Shown here: positions 26,001 through 33,843 of the stretch, in pieces
Layout: each line of letters opens with the position of its first letter
How positions within the stretch are numbered: position 1 is the stretch's first letter
DNA from: Marinibacterium anthonyi
GTDB lineage: Bacteria > Pseudomonadota > Alphaproteobacteria > Rhodobacterales > Rhodobacteraceae
Reading direction: 5' to 3'
Assembly: GCA_003217735.2 (NCBI GenBank)
Contig: CP031593.1
Coordinates: forward strand, 38,122-102,121
DNA length: 64,000 nucleotides
The notes under the pieces: model-generated
Databases searched by the model: none
What the model was told of the DNA's origin: nothing
Seen by the model: only the letters and a program-made list of their open reading frames with translations
Position numbers and translations under genes: made by a program

Positions 26001-26380
26001 AAGCCGCGCTGGACCTGTGGCCCGATCCGCTGACCAACCGTTTACTGATCGACAGCCTGGTCAAGTGCAACCGCCTGACCGAGGCCCGCGCCGCCGCCGA
26101 ACGCGCCGTCGAATTGGAACCGGCCGCCGCCGCCGCCCGGCTGGCCCTGGCCCGCCTTCTGGAACGGTTGGGCGACCTGGCCACGGCGCTGAACGAAACC
26201 CGCACGGCGCTGTCGCTGGCGCCGTCCTATACCGCCGCCTACTGGATCCAGGCCCGGCTGCTGGACGCGCTGAACCAGCGGGCCGAGGCGATCGCTTCGG
26301 CCAAACGCGCGGTCGAGCTCAGCCCGCAGGACGCCAATCTCAAGTGGTACCTGACCGAACTGATGTCAAAGGAAGCCTGA
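23027..26380 (+). CDS. Single-module NRPS-like synthetase: adenylation, carrier, thioesterase, TPR
   Basis: A 1117-residue protein with no condensation domain. Residues about 25-520 are an adenylation domain with A3 MTSGTTGMPK (182-191), A5 EFYGQSE (322-328), A7 GDWIATGDTGRMG, A8 GRVHTRINRGGRKIEP and A10 PRTETGKLRRD. The carrier serine is Ser565 in FFAAGGNSFVALNL. A thioesterase follows with nucleophile Ser708 in CLAGHSFGAHLALEIA. The last ~240 residues are TPR-like helices (for example WAYRNLGDALVQRGDVEDAE). The region of the amino-acid-anchoring Asp (A4) reads PLSHLHALVRSLL, as in acyl/aryl-CoA ligases, so the substrate may be a carboxylic acid without an alpha-amino group. The product is probably released by the internal thioesterase. 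Confidence 0.87.
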   Translation: MTRVAPQALLNLPGHATPPGGGTRFLPWLEEMARAAPTTPAIEGVDGAAIDRAGLHRAVTDLGDRLLAVGAGRGQVVLSDLGNGPDALVAWLGAASVSTVCAIGGEEPDLRILELLDMFPVAAVMVHGDRTSRLRRLAQAHGLPRLIVGTGQEPQSWQIEPGPTTPIPAEPTRAGDGAVIAMTSGTTGMPKAVAWSQESVMLSARALADWMTLGAGDRSLCVMPLSHLHALVRSLLPVMIAGGTAICAPGLDPARVLGWLETCRPTLMTGSPAVFRTIADRIEARGTPLDCPGLTRIASGSDALDPASADRISRMFGVPLAEFYGQSEIAPMIAGSQGGIVARQGDPTLVGRLMAPWTVAFRDDHGVIHDGPGEGEILIRGGVANPVISGPPLVQGDWIATGDTGRMGSDGALHINGRVHTRINRGGRKIEPITVELALERQPGVREALVFALPDPVLGARVAAAIVGDATPRALQAALADSLPDYMIPDRIVLVDALPRTETGKLRRDGADRRFAKALESAALTSAAPATQDPLTTEIAAMMGQLLELSPFDADTDFFAAGGNSFVALNLMLELQDGYGVELTPGELIASSTAVALAALVRDRQTADAAAEPQATRHPVTLRTVQTGTGPMSLILAHAVDGSAPHARPLARTLGPEWTLHTLEATSIGRELPEDRDTLPGLRDHARICADAIRAAGIEGPYCLAGHSFGAHLALEIAQALVAGGAAVPFVGILDDEADWEKRHFAIRAGRQAAPAQYAAGRMMLNSNVLRPYPGDAWLFRAVAQPESWLADRTLGWSWTIAGTLTEVDLNSDHLGILRHGAIERTAEALAEGIAQAVARYDADGHGAVVARHAALARSIDARPECAILVKACEAAKDGDLDQEIGTYWRALSVGADLPYWAYRNLGDALVQRGDVEDAEEAFRKAVDREDCPIGGLRRLSAILRETGRMEAAEAVRLGADIHDAPNLTVKRALAQWDMDEDRPACAAAALEAALDLWPDPLTNRLLIDSLVKCNRLTEARAAAERAVELEPAAAAARLALARLLERLGDLATALNETRTALSLAPSYTAAYWIQARLLDALNQRAEAIASAKRAVELSPQDANLKWYLTELMSKEA

Positions 26381-26387
26381 ACGAAAA

Positions 26388-26411
26388 CGGCCCCGCCACA
26401 GGGCGGGGCCG
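26388..26411. terminator. Bidirectional terminator hairpin
   Basis: CGGCCCCGCC (26388-26397) and GGCGGGGCCG (26402-26411) form a perfect 10-bp stem with an ACAG loop, between the convergent synthetase and molybdenum-hydroxylase genes. AAAA precedes the stem, giving a T-run on the minus strand. Confidence 0.75.
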
Positions 26412-26420
26412 AAACAGGTG

Positions 26421-28664
26421 TCATGCCCGGATCAGATCCTCGATCCGGATCGGGAAGCGGCGGATTCGCTTGCCCGTGGCGTGCCAGATCGCATTGCCGA
26501 TGGCGCCCACGGTGCCGACGATGCCAATCTCGCCCACGCCCTTGATGCCCAGCACGTTCACGTGCGGATCATCCTCGTGCACGGTGATGACCTCCAGCCC
26601 CAGGACATCGGCGTTGACCGCCACGTGGTAGCCGGCGAAATCGGCGTTCACGATGCGGCCCGAGACAGGGTCATGCCTGGCCTCTTCGTGCAGGGCGAAC
26701 GACGTGCCCCAGATCATGCCGCCCATCAGCTGGCTTTCGGCCAGCTTCGGGTTGATGATCCGCCCCGCCGCGAAAGCGCCGACCAGGCGCGTCACCCGCA
26801 CCTGTCCCAGGTCGGGATCGACCTTCACCTCGGCAAAGACCGCGCCATGGGAATTCATGGCGAATTCCTCGCCTTTCTCGGGCGCGCGCACACCCTTGCC
26901 GTTGCCGATCACCTCGGCGCCGCCAGCCCGCAGGATGATGTCCTCGAAGGCATCGCTGCGGGTTTCGTCACCGTCGACATACAGCCGCCCGTCCCGCGCC
27001 ACGAAGCTGGCGTTGCCGGCCCCGTGCAGCGGCGAATCCGGGTCCGCCGCCGCGATCTCGCCCAGCTGGCGGATCACGTCGCCGCCCGCTTCGTGCAGCG
27101 CCGTTCCGGCCGTGGCCGTATGGCCCGACCCGCCCGCGACACCGCCGTCGGGCAGCGACGAATGGCCGGCGTGGAATTCCAGCTTGTCCAGCGGCAGGCC
27201 AAGGCTGTCCGCCGCGATCTGCGCCAGCGAGGTCCAGGCCCCCTGCCCCATGTCGGCGGCCGATGTTTCCACCAGCGCCGTGCCGTCCGGACGCAGGGTT
27301 GCCCGCGCCTCGGCGGCAAACATCGGACAGGGGAACAACGCCGTGCCCATGCCCCAGCCCGTCAGCATGCCGTTTTCGTCCCGCAGGGTGCCCGGCTGAA
27401 GCGGCCGGGTCGCCCAGCCGAACCGCTCGGCTCCTTGTGCATAACATTCGCGCAGGGCCTTTGACGAATAGGGTTTGCCGGTGCCCGGCTCCGTTTCGGC
27501 GTAATTGGCCAGGCGGAAGGCCAGCGGGTCCATGCCCGCCGCCTCGGCCATCTCGTCCATCGCGCATTCCAGCGCGGCCGACCCCGACGCTTCGCCCGGG
27601 GCCCGCATCGGACCCGGTGTGCCGATGTCCAGCCGCACGCCCCGGTGCACCGACCGAAGCGCCCCGGCGGCGTACAGCCCCTGCGAGGCATTGGCCGCCG
27701 GTTCGTGGAAATCGTCAAAGCTGCAGGTGGCCGACAGGCTGTCGTGGTCGATCACCGTCAGGGCCGAGGCATCGTCGATCCCCAGTCGCAGGCGCTGGCG
27801 GGTGGTGGTGCGGTGACCGGTGGGGCCGAACATCTGCTGACGGGTCAGCATCATCTTGACCGGTCGCCCGGTCATCCGCGCCGCCAGGATGGCCAGAACG
27901 TGGGGTCCGATCGGGATCGCCTTGGACCCGAACCCGCCACCCAGGTAGGGGCTGCGCACGGTGACGTTTTCCGCCGGCACCCCGAAGAAATAGGCAAAGG
28001 CCGCGCAGGTCATGTTCAGCGCCTGGCTGGGCACGTCCAGCGTCAGCTTGTCATCATCCCATTGCGCCACGATGGCATGGGTTTCCATCGCGTTGTGGTA
28101 CTGGGGCGCGGTTTCATAGGTCACGTCGATGGCGCGCGTGGCGGCGGCATGGCCGGCATCGACATCGCCATGGGTGACCCCGGCGGGGCGGCCGAAACCG
28201 CCCGGCTCGATCTCGTAGGCCTGCGCGTCATCCATCGTCACGCGCGCCGGTTCCGCGGCATAGCGCGGCGCCAGAAGGCGGGCGCCTTCGGTCGCGGCCT
28301 CGATGGTTTCGCCCAGCACCAGGGCGATGGGCTGGCCGGCATAACGCACGGTGTCGTCCTGCAGGACTTCGATCCGGAAGGAAAACATGGTTGGCTTCGC
28401 TTCGGGATCGCCCTGCAACGGGGGCCGGTTGGCGGGTGTGATCACATGCGTCACACCGGGATGCGCCTCGGCTGCCGCCGTGTCCAGCCGGGTGACCCGG
28501 CCCCGGGCGATGGTGGCCGGGACATAGACGGCGTGCAGCAGGTGCGCCGGGTTGTTGTCGGCGGCAAAGGTCGCGGCGCCTGTCACCTTGGCGACGCCGT
28601 CGCGGCGGCTGACAGGCTGGCCGGCGTTCGATCCGAATCGGATGTGTTGAACGGTATCAGGCAT
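26421..28664 (-). CDS. Xanthine dehydrogenase-family molybdopterin subunit
   Basis: A 747-residue large subunit of a three-subunit molybdenum hydroxylase. Landmarks are RRDGVAKVTGAATFAADNN, the molybdopterin loop YLGGGFGSKAIPIGPHV, GPMRAPGEASGSAALECAMD, AADMGQGAWTSLAQIAADSL and the catalytic glutamate in IKGVGEIGIVGTVGAIGNAI. The chosen ATG at 28664 lies 8 nt inside the FAD subunit gene; longer upstream readings only shadow that gene. Unlike the NicB-like protein it carries no haem domain, so electrons go through FAD to NAD or another acceptor. The substrate could be an aldehyde, a purine or an N-heteroaromatic compound; nothing here decides. Confidence 0.9.
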   Translation of the reverse strand: MPDTVQHIRFGSNAGQPVSRRDGVAKVTGAATFAADNNPAHLLHAVYVPATIARGRVTRLDTAAAEAHPGVTHVITPANRPPLQGDPEAKPTMFSFRIEVLQDDTVRYAGQPIALVLGETIEAATEGARLLAPRYAAEPARVTMDDAQAYEIEPGGFGRPAGVTHGDVDAGHAAATRAIDVTYETAPQYHNAMETHAIVAQWDDDKLTLDVPSQALNMTCAAFAYFFGVPAENVTVRSPYLGGGFGSKAIPIGPHVLAILAARMTGRPVKMMLTRQQMFGPTGHRTTTRQRLRLGIDDASALTVIDHDSLSATCSFDDFHEPAANASQGLYAAGALRSVHRGVRLDIGTPGPMRAPGEASGSAALECAMDEMAEAAGMDPLAFRLANYAETEPGTGKPYSSKALRECYAQGAERFGWATRPLQPGTLRDENGMLTGWGMGTALFPCPMFAAEARATLRPDGTALVETSAADMGQGAWTSLAQIAADSLGLPLDKLEFHAGHSSLPDGGVAGGSGHTATAGTALHEAGGDVIRQLGEIAAADPDSPLHGAGNASFVARDGRLYVDGDETRSDAFEDIILRAGGAEVIGNGKGVRAPEKGEEFAMNSHGAVFAEVKVDPDLGQVRVTRLVGAFAAGRIINPKLAESQLMGGMIWGTSFALHEEARHDPVSGRIVNADFAGYHVAVNADVLGLEVITVHEDDPHVNVLGIKGVGEIGIVGTVGAIGNAIWHATGKRIRRFPIRIEDLIRA

Positions 28665-29679
28665 GGGCAGGGTCTCCGGCTTGGGTCCCGAAGGGAGAGG
28701 CAGGCAGCGCGGGCATCCGCGCCGGGGTTCCGGCGGCCGCCATCGCAAGCGCGCGGGCGGCGGTACGGCGGGCCAGTTCGACGCGCCAGTCGGCGCCGTC
28801 GGGGGGCATGGCCCCGGCCAGGGCAACCTGGGCCGCGCGTTCGAACAGGCCGGTGTCGGGGGATTGGCCCGCCAGCAGCGCTTCGGCCTCGGTCACGCGC
28901 CAGGGTTTGGGGGCAACGGCGCCCAGGGCCAGCCGCGCCTCGGCGATCCGGCCGCCTTCGATGCGAAGGCTTGCGGCGGCAGAGGATTGCGCAAAGGCAA
29001 AGGACGTCCGGTCGCGCACCTTGAGATAGCGCGAATGGGCGGCGAATTCCTCGGTCCCGGCGGGCAGGCGCAGGGCAAGGATCAGCTCGCCATGCTCAAG
29101 CGCGGTCAGGTCGCCCGCGGGATCGCCGGGCAGCACGTGCAGGTCCGCCAGCGCGATATCACGCGCACCGTCCGGGCCGATCACCTCGACCACGGCATCC
29201 AGCGCGACCAGGGGCACGCAGAAGTCAGACGGGTTGACGGCGATCTGCGCCCCGTCCGCGCCCAGCACCGACAAGGTCGCACCGCTTTGTTCGTGCTGTT
29301 CCCAGGCGAGATCGCGGAAGAAGGCATCACGCGGGTATTGCATGATGTTGCCCCCCACCGTCGCCGCGTTGCGCAATTGTCCCGAGGCGCCGGACAGCAG
29401 CGCTTCGGCCACCATCGGGTAACGCCGCGCGAAATCGGCATCGCTGGCCAGGTCGGCATTGCTGACCAGCGCGCCGATGCGGGTGGACCCATCCGCCAGC
29501 ACGTCGATCCCCCGCAATCCTGGCAGTCGGGTGATGTCGATCAGGCGGCCGGGCTGCACCGCGCCGGTCTTCATCAGGTCGACAAGGTTGGTGCCCCCGG
29601 CCAGCCAGGCCGCATCGGGGGACCAGGCTTCGATGGCGTCTTCGATGGTCTTCGGCTGTACGAATTCGAAGCTTTTCAT
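28657..29679 (-). CDS. Molybdenum hydroxylase FAD-binding subunit
   Basis: A 340-residue medium subunit (CoxM/YagS type). The FAD-binding motifs AWLAGGTNLVDLMKTG and ATVGGNIMQYPRDAFFRDLA are clear, and the C-terminal CO-dehydrogenase flavoprotein domain (LKVRDRTSFAFAQSSAAASL, LALGAVAPKPWRVTEAE) is complete. Its start overlaps the iron-sulfur subunit stop (ATGA) and its stop overlaps the large subunit start, so all three subunits are translated as a coupled set in the order FeS, FAD, Mo. Confidence 0.92.
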   Translation of the reverse strand: MKSFEFVQPKTIEDAIEAWSPDAAWLAGGTNLVDLMKTGAVQPGRLIDITRLPGLRGIDVLADGSTRIGALVSNADLASDADFARRYPMVAEALLSGASGQLRNAATVGGNIMQYPRDAFFRDLAWEQHEQSGATLSVLGADGAQIAVNPSDFCVPLVALDAVVEVIGPDGARDIALADLHVLPGDPAGDLTALEHGELILALRLPAGTEEFAAHSRYLKVRDRTSFAFAQSSAAASLRIEGGRIAEARLALGAVAPKPWRVTEAEALLAGQSPDTGLFERAAQVALAGAMPPDGADWRVELARRTAARALAMAAAGTPARMPALPASPFGTQAGDPAHA

Positions 29680-30173
29680 GCCGCGTCTCCCTTCGCGTCT
29701 TCCTCCATCCGGCGGGTCGCCTCCTGCACGGCCAGCGTGATGCCGTGATAGGCGGCGCAGCGGCAGATGTTGCCGCTCATTCCCTCGCGGATGCGTTCGG
29801 GGTCGTCCCCGGCAAGGCCTTCGGAAATCAGGCCGACGGCGCTCATGATCTGGCCGGGCGTGCAATATCCGCACTGGAACCCGTCGTGTTCGACGAAGGC
29901 GGCCTGCACCGGGTGCAGGTCATCGCCGGTTGCCAGGCCTTCGATCGTGGTCACATTGGCGCCATCCAGCGTGGCGGCCAGCGTCAGGCAGGAATTTACC
30001 CGCTTTCCGTTCAAAAGGACCGTGCAGGCCCCGCATTGTCCCCTGTCGCACCCTTTCTTGGTGCCGGGCATGTCCAGACGTTCCCTGAGCAGGTCAAGAA
30101 GCGTCACGCGCGGGTCATCAAGCGCGATATCGCGCTGGGACCCGTTGATGTTCAGGCTAATGGAGAGTGACAT
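29676..30173 (-). CDS. Molybdenum hydroxylase (2Fe-2S) subunit
   Basis: A 165-residue small subunit. First cluster cysteines are in KKGCDRGQCGACTVLLNGK and VNSC; second cluster in GFQCGYCTPGQIM and GNICRCAAY. ATG 30173 is chosen since GGGAGGACGC precedes it; an upstream in-frame start at 30218 would add 15 residues of unlikely sequence. It is first in the operon and divergent from a TetR gene, which is the probable regulator. Confidence 0.92.
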   Translation of the reverse strand: MSLSISLNINGSQRDIALDDPRVTLLDLLRERLDMPGTKKGCDRGQCGACTVLLNGKRVNSCLTLAATLDGANVTTIEGLATGDDLHPVQAAFVEHDGFQCGYCTPGQIMSAVGLISEGLAGDDPERIREGMSGNICRCAAYHGITLAVQEATRRMEEDAKGDAA

Positions 30174-30273
30174 GCGTCCTCCCTTCGTGGCGATGTATTG
30201 ATTGTCGGGCACTCGCACCCGGGCGGAGAAATCCGTAAGCTATGGTCAGGGTGGCATCCGCCGTTCCCTGCAT

Positions 30274-30297
30274 GTATTTATACGGAGGCTGCCTCCG
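30274..30297. promoter_or_regulatory. Candidate TetR operator and hairpin
   Basis: GTATTTATAC (30274-30283, arms GTAT/ATAC) abuts CGGAGGC-T-GCCTCCG (30283-30297), a perfect 7-bp inverted repeat. Both lie between the divergent hydroxylase and TetR genes, where an autoregulated TetR site is expected. Confidence 0.45.
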
Positions 30298-30323
30298 CTT
30301 TTCAAGAGGGGGGTGAAGAACCC

Positions 30324-30893
30324 TTGGACGTCCGCAGAAGAAAACCGCGTGCCGATGCGCTGAGAAACCGCGATCTGTTGATCGAGGCGGCCAAGGACGT
30401 GCTGGGCAAGGGGGGGCCGAACGGCAGCCTTGAAGCGGTGGCGAAGCAGGCGGGCGTGGGGATCGGGACGCTGTACCGGCATTTTCCCAACCGCGAGGAT
30501 CTGTTCCACGCGGTCTTCAGCCGCGAGATCGAACAGCTGGCCTGCCTGGCCGAGGCGCTTGAGCCGACGAACGACCCCATCGGTGCGCTGCGCGGCTGGC
30601 TGCACGCCAATGTCGCCCTGATAGAGACCAAGCGCGGCATGCTGGGCGCCCTGTCGGTGGTGATGACCGAAGAAGCCAAACGGACCTACGCGGAACAATC
30701 GTTGCGCATCGCCACGGCCATCAACGCCCTGCTGGAGCGTGGCGCGCAGGCCGGCCAGATCCGCGACGGCGTGACGGCGGACGACATCATGCAGACGATG
30801 TACGCCCTGTGTTATGCCCGCGAACCGGGTCCCGAGTGGCGCGAACATGTCCTGCGGCTGCTGGACATCTTCGTGGACGGGCTGAAGCGCTGA
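30324..30893 (+). CDS. TetR-family transcriptional regulator
   Basis: A 189-residue TetR protein. The N-terminal helix-turn-helix is DALRNRDLLIEAAKDVLGKG then LEAVAKQAGVGIGTLYRHFP, followed by a C-terminal all-helical ligand domain (SetR/TetR_C type: TKRGMLGALSVVMTEEAKRT). The TTG at 30324 is used because GAGGGGGG precedes it and the frame upstream does not look coding; the start is uncertain. It is divergent from the three-subunit molybdenum hydroxylase and separated from it by 150 bp with inverted repeats, so it most likely represses that operon in the absence of substrate. Confidence 0.85.
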   Translation: MDVRRRKPRADALRNRDLLIEAAKDVLGKGGPNGSLEAVAKQAGVGIGTLYRHFPNREDLFHAVFSREIEQLACLAEALEPTNDPIGALRGWLHANVALIETKRGMLGALSVVMTEEAKRTYAEQSLRIATAINALLERGAQAGQIRDGVTADDIMQTMYALCYAREPGPEWREHVLRLLDIFVDGLKR

Positions 30894-30924
30894 CAATCTC
30901 CGACCCTTGGCGCAGAGTGGGGCC

Positions 30925-31290
30925 ATGACCGAACACGAACCCAAATTCCGCATCCGGGTGGTCTTTGGCCCGGGCGAGATGATCGGCCCCGGCAAGGCCG
31001 AATTGCTGGAACGCATCCAGACCACCGGATCCATCGCCGCCGCGGGGCGCGAGATGGGGATGAGCTACAAGCGCGCCTGGCAGCTGGTGGAAACGATGAA
31101 TTCCATGTTCCGCGATCCGCTGGTCGAAAGCACGCGGGGCGGGGCCAAGGGGGGTGGCGCCCACGTGACGGCCGCCGGCCAGCAGGTGCTGGCCGCCTTT
31201 CGCGCGCTTGAAACCAAGGCCCGGACCGCCGGCGCCGACGAAATCAGCAGGCTGCAATCCATGCTGACCGATATTCCCGAAGGAAAATAA
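30925..31290 (+). CDS. ModE-like winged-helix regulator without molybdate-binding domains
   Basis: A 121-residue protein equal to the N-terminal DNA-binding half of ModE. The LysR-like winged helix is seen in AELLERIQTTGSIAAAGREM and GMSYKRAWQLVETMNSMFRD, with GGGAHVTAAGQQVL in the wing. The two molbindin domains of full-length ModE (about 260 residues) are absent, so it either senses molybdate differently or acts as a constitutive or partner-dependent regulator. It starts 31 bp after the TetR stop and is followed 69 bp later by modA, with an inverted repeat between them. Confidence 0.85.
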   Translation: MTEHEPKFRIRVVFGPGEMIGPGKAELLERIQTTGSIAAAGREMGMSYKRAWQLVETMNSMFRDPLVESTRGGAKGGGAHVTAAGQQVLAAFRALETKARTAGADEISRLQSMLTDIPEGK

Positions 31291-31315
31291 CGCTTGCGTC
31301 CCGCGCTGTCCTGCT

Positions 31316-31341
31316 GCGATATTCCCGGTGAAACATATCGC
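31316..31341. promoter_or_regulatory. Candidate ModE-like operator upstream of modA
   Basis: GCGATAT (31316-31322) and ATATCGC (31335-31341) are perfect inverted arms separated by 12 nt. The ATAT-containing arms recall the ModE box, which has inverted TATA-rich arms. The site ends 18 nt before the modA start. Confidence 0.6.
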
Positions 31342-31359
31342 TTCACGGGACGCCTTTCC

Positions 31360-32130
31360 ATGACCTCCACGACCTCCCTTTCCGCACTTGTTCTGGCCGG
31401 TTCGCTTTGCCTGGCGCAGGCGGCCGCGGCCCAGCAGGTGACGGTGTTCGCCGCCGCGTCGATGACCAACGCCATGGCCGAGATCGAGCAGAAATTCGAA
31501 GAGGCCACGGATTACGATGTCGTCGTCTCGCTCGCCGGTTCCTCGGCGCTGGCCCGGCAGATCCAGCAGGGCGCGCCGGCGGATATCTTCATCTCGGCCA
31601 ACCCCGGCTGGATGGACGCGGTCGAAAAGGACGGGCTGCTGGAAGACGGCACGCGGCTGGACCTGCTGAGCAATTCCATCGTGCTGGTCGCCGCCGGCAA
31701 GGATGCGGCGCCGGTCGATATCGCGCCCGACATGAACCTGGCGGGACTGCTGGGGGACGACCACCTGGCGATGGCGCTGGTCGATTCCGTGCCGGCGGGA
31801 ATCTACGGCAAGGCATCGCTGGAAAACCTGGGGCTGTGGGACACGGTCGCGCCGAAGGTGGCGCAGGCCGACAACGTGCGCGCCGCGCTGAACCTGGTGG
31901 CCACCGGCGAAGCCCCCTACGGCATTGTCTATGCGACCGACGCGGTGGCCGAGGACAACGTGACCGTGGTCGGCACGTTCCCCGCTGACAGCCACCCGCC
32001 CATCGTCTACCCCGCCGCCGAACTGGCCGGACACGACAGCGACGCGGAAAACGCCTTCATGGACTTCCTGAAGGGGCCCGTGGCACGGACCGCCTTCGAA
32101 CGTCAGGGCTTTGTCGTGCTGGCCGACTAG
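31360..32130 (+). CDS. modA: Molybdate ABC transporter periplasmic binding protein
   Basis: A 256-residue ModA. Residues 1-25 are a signal peptide (MTSTTSLSALVLAGSLCLAQ, ending AAAAQ). The mature protein has QVTVFAAASMTNAMAEIEQK, SLAGSSALARQIQQGAPADI and FISANPGWMDAVE, all typical of molybdate/tungstate-binding proteins, and YGIVYATDAVAEDNV near the end. ATG 31360 gives the signal peptide; the upstream extension does not. No modB or modC follows: the next gene is on the opposite strand and its stop overlaps this one. The cognate permease must be elsewhere, or this copy serves to boost molybdate capture for the nearby molybdenum hydroxylases. Confidence 0.9.
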   Translation: MTSTTSLSALVLAGSLCLAQAAAAQQVTVFAAASMTNAMAEIEQKFEEATDYDVVVSLAGSSALARQIQQGAPADIFISANPGWMDAVEKDGLLEDGTRLDLLSNSIVLVAAGKDAAPVDIAPDMNLAGLLGDDHLAMALVDSVPAGIYGKASLENLGLWDTVAPKVAQADNVRAALNLVATGEAPYGIVYATDAVAEDNVTVVGTFPADSHPPIVYPAAELAGHDSDAENAFMDFLKGPVARTAFERQGFVVLAD

Positions 32131-33521
32131 GGCGCGACCGCCAAGGCGCCGGCGGTGCTGCGGCTTGTCCAGTCCTGGGCATAGCCGCCCATGAGGTCAC
32201 CCCGGTGTCCGATTGGCGGGTGGTCCACATCGGCCTGTGCGCCGGGCGGGATCTGGGTGCAGGCCAGCAGCGCGGCGCCCTGGCTGGTGCCGGTGGCCCC
32301 CTTCATGGCGCGCACCTCGGATCCGGTGACCGCCGCCAGCATCATCCGGTAACAGCGGTTGCGCGCGAACGGCCCTTCCAGGATCACCGGCCCGGCATGG
32401 CCGATCAGCGTCAGGCACCGGGCCGTCACCAGCGCCAGGTAGAACGCCAGCGCGGCGGCCCGTGCGCCGCCGTTTGGCTCCTCGGGCAGCCAGCGGGCAA
32501 CATGACCGACGAAGGGCCCGGTTTCGGGCACCACGGCGGGCAAAAGCATGATGCGTCCGGCAAGAACCCGGTCGATTTCGGCCTCTGACGGATCGGCATA
32601 GGCGCCGCCCATGATCAGGTCGTGTTCGCGCCCGCCCATGAACCGCGCCGACGGCACCGGTTCGCCAAAGGCGTTCACGTTGATCAGCGTGTCCAGCCCC
32701 GGGTCCAGCGTGACCGGCCTGCCCCCCACCGCCATCGACACCACCCATGTCCCGGTCGAAACCACGGAAAAGGGCGCCTCGTGCCCCATCAGGTGCGGCA
32801 GCAGCGACGCGTTGCTGTCATGAATGCCGCAATACACGGGTGTCCCGGACGGTAGCCCCGTACGCGCCGCGACCTCCGGCATGACGGGCCCCAGGATATC
32901 CCCGGACGCCCGGGCCGGCGCGATCTTGTCCCCGATATCCAGCCGATCGACCAGCGATGAAAACCGCCCCTCGGACGGCACCCACAGGTCGGTGTGGCAG
33001 CCCAGCGACGTCACGTCCGTCGCCGCCACGCCGGTCAGCCGATACCCCCAGTATTGCGGATAGGTGACGATGGTCGCGGTGCGGTCCTTCAGCCCCGGAT
33101 CCACGGCGAATTGCCAGTGCAACTGCGCCCCCACGTTCAGCCCCATCCCCAGCCGGGCCGAACCGGTTTCGGCGAAATCGGGGCGGATCGCGTCATAGGC
33201 GGCGGCCATGTCATCCGGGCCGGTGTGTTCGTAATCAAGGATCGGCGCCGCCAGCGACCCATCCGCCGCCAGCAACGCCGCACTTGCCCCGTGCGTGGTG
33301 ATCGAAATCGCGTCTATGCCGTGTTCCGCATGAAAGCGGGCCAGCGCCTCCAGCAGGAAATTCCAATGCCCTTCCACGTCGAAATGCGGCCAGGGCGGAC
33401 CGGGGCGCACGGTGTTGGGGCGAGTGACGACGGCGATTTCGGACAGATCCGCCAGGTCCACCAAGGCCAGCTTGGCATTGGTCTTGCCGATGTCGATGAC
33501 GGCGACATGTCCCGTGGTCAT
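32127..33521 (-). CDS. rhaK: L-rhamnulose kinase (FGGY family)
   Basis: A 464-residue FGGY sugar kinase. The N-terminal ATPase loop is VAVIDIGKTNAKLALVDLAD; other landmarks are ISITTHGASAALLAADGS, DYEHTGP, YCGIHDSNASLLPHL, SVVSTGTWVVSMAVGG and EGPFARNRCYRMMLAAV. It is last in the minus-strand order rhaR-S-T-P-Q-(mutarotase)-K, the same order as the rhizobial rhamnose operon, in which RhaK phosphorylates rhamnulose and is also required for transporter activity. Its TAG and the modA TAG overlap in a single CTAG, so the two operons are convergent with no spacer. Confidence 0.88.
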   Translation of the reverse strand: MTTGHVAVIDIGKTNAKLALVDLADLSEIAVVTRPNTVRPGPPWPHFDVEGHWNFLLEALARFHAEHGIDAISITTHGASAALLAADGSLAAPILDYEHTGPDDMAAAYDAIRPDFAETGSARLGMGLNVGAQLHWQFAVDPGLKDRTATIVTYPQYWGYRLTGVAATDVTSLGCHTDLWVPSEGRFSSLVDRLDIGDKIAPARASGDILGPVMPEVAARTGLPSGTPVYCGIHDSNASLLPHLMGHEAPFSVVSTGTWVVSMAVGGRPVTLDPGLDTLINVNAFGEPVPSARFMGGREHDLIMGGAYADPSEAEIDRVLAGRIMLLPAVVPETGPFVGHVARWLPEEPNGGARAAALAFYLALVTARCLTLIGHAGPVILEGPFARNRCYRMMLAAVTGSEVRAMKGATGTSQGAALLACTQIPPGAQADVDHPPIGHRGDLMGGYAQDWTSRSTAGALAVAP

Positions 33522-33528
33522 GGCCCGG

Positions 33529-33843
33529 TCACTCCATGTGGAAGACGGGCGTCAGGGGCACCGCCACGGGTTCGTTGTCGGTGTTGGTCTGCATGATGTC
33601 GGCCATGTGGGCCCACCAGCGCTGCATGATCTCGGTCCCCGGCAGGGCGTCCATCCCGTGATCGTCCGTCCGCCACAGCACGCCGAACAGCGTATTGGTC
33701 TCTTCGTCCAGGTGGATCGAATAATCCGACACGCCCGCGTCCTTCAGCAGCGTCACCAGCTCCGGCCAGATCTCGTCATGGCGTTTCCTGTATTCGTCCC
33801 GGCACCCCGGGTTCAGGTGCATCTTGAAGGCGTATTTCTCCAT
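33529..33843 (-). CDS. rhaM: L-rhamnose mutarotase (rhaU of rhizobia)
   Basis: A 104-residue protein, the exact usual size of L-rhamnose mutarotase. It reads [20 protein letters not shown], then [20 protein letters not shown] and ends TPVFHME, with the conserved [16 protein letters not shown] and [10 protein letters not shown] blocks. It interconverts the alpha and beta anomers of L-rhamnose before isomerisation. The start overlaps the last base of the upstream permease stop (TGATG), and rhaK begins 7 nt downstream, so it is tightly coupled within the operon. Confidence 0.93.
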   Translation of the reverse strand: MEKYAFKMHLNPGCRDEYRKRHDEIWPELVTLLKDAGVSDYSIHLDEETNTLFGVLWRTDDHGMDALPGTEIMQRWWAHMADIMQTNTDNEPVAVPLTPVFHME

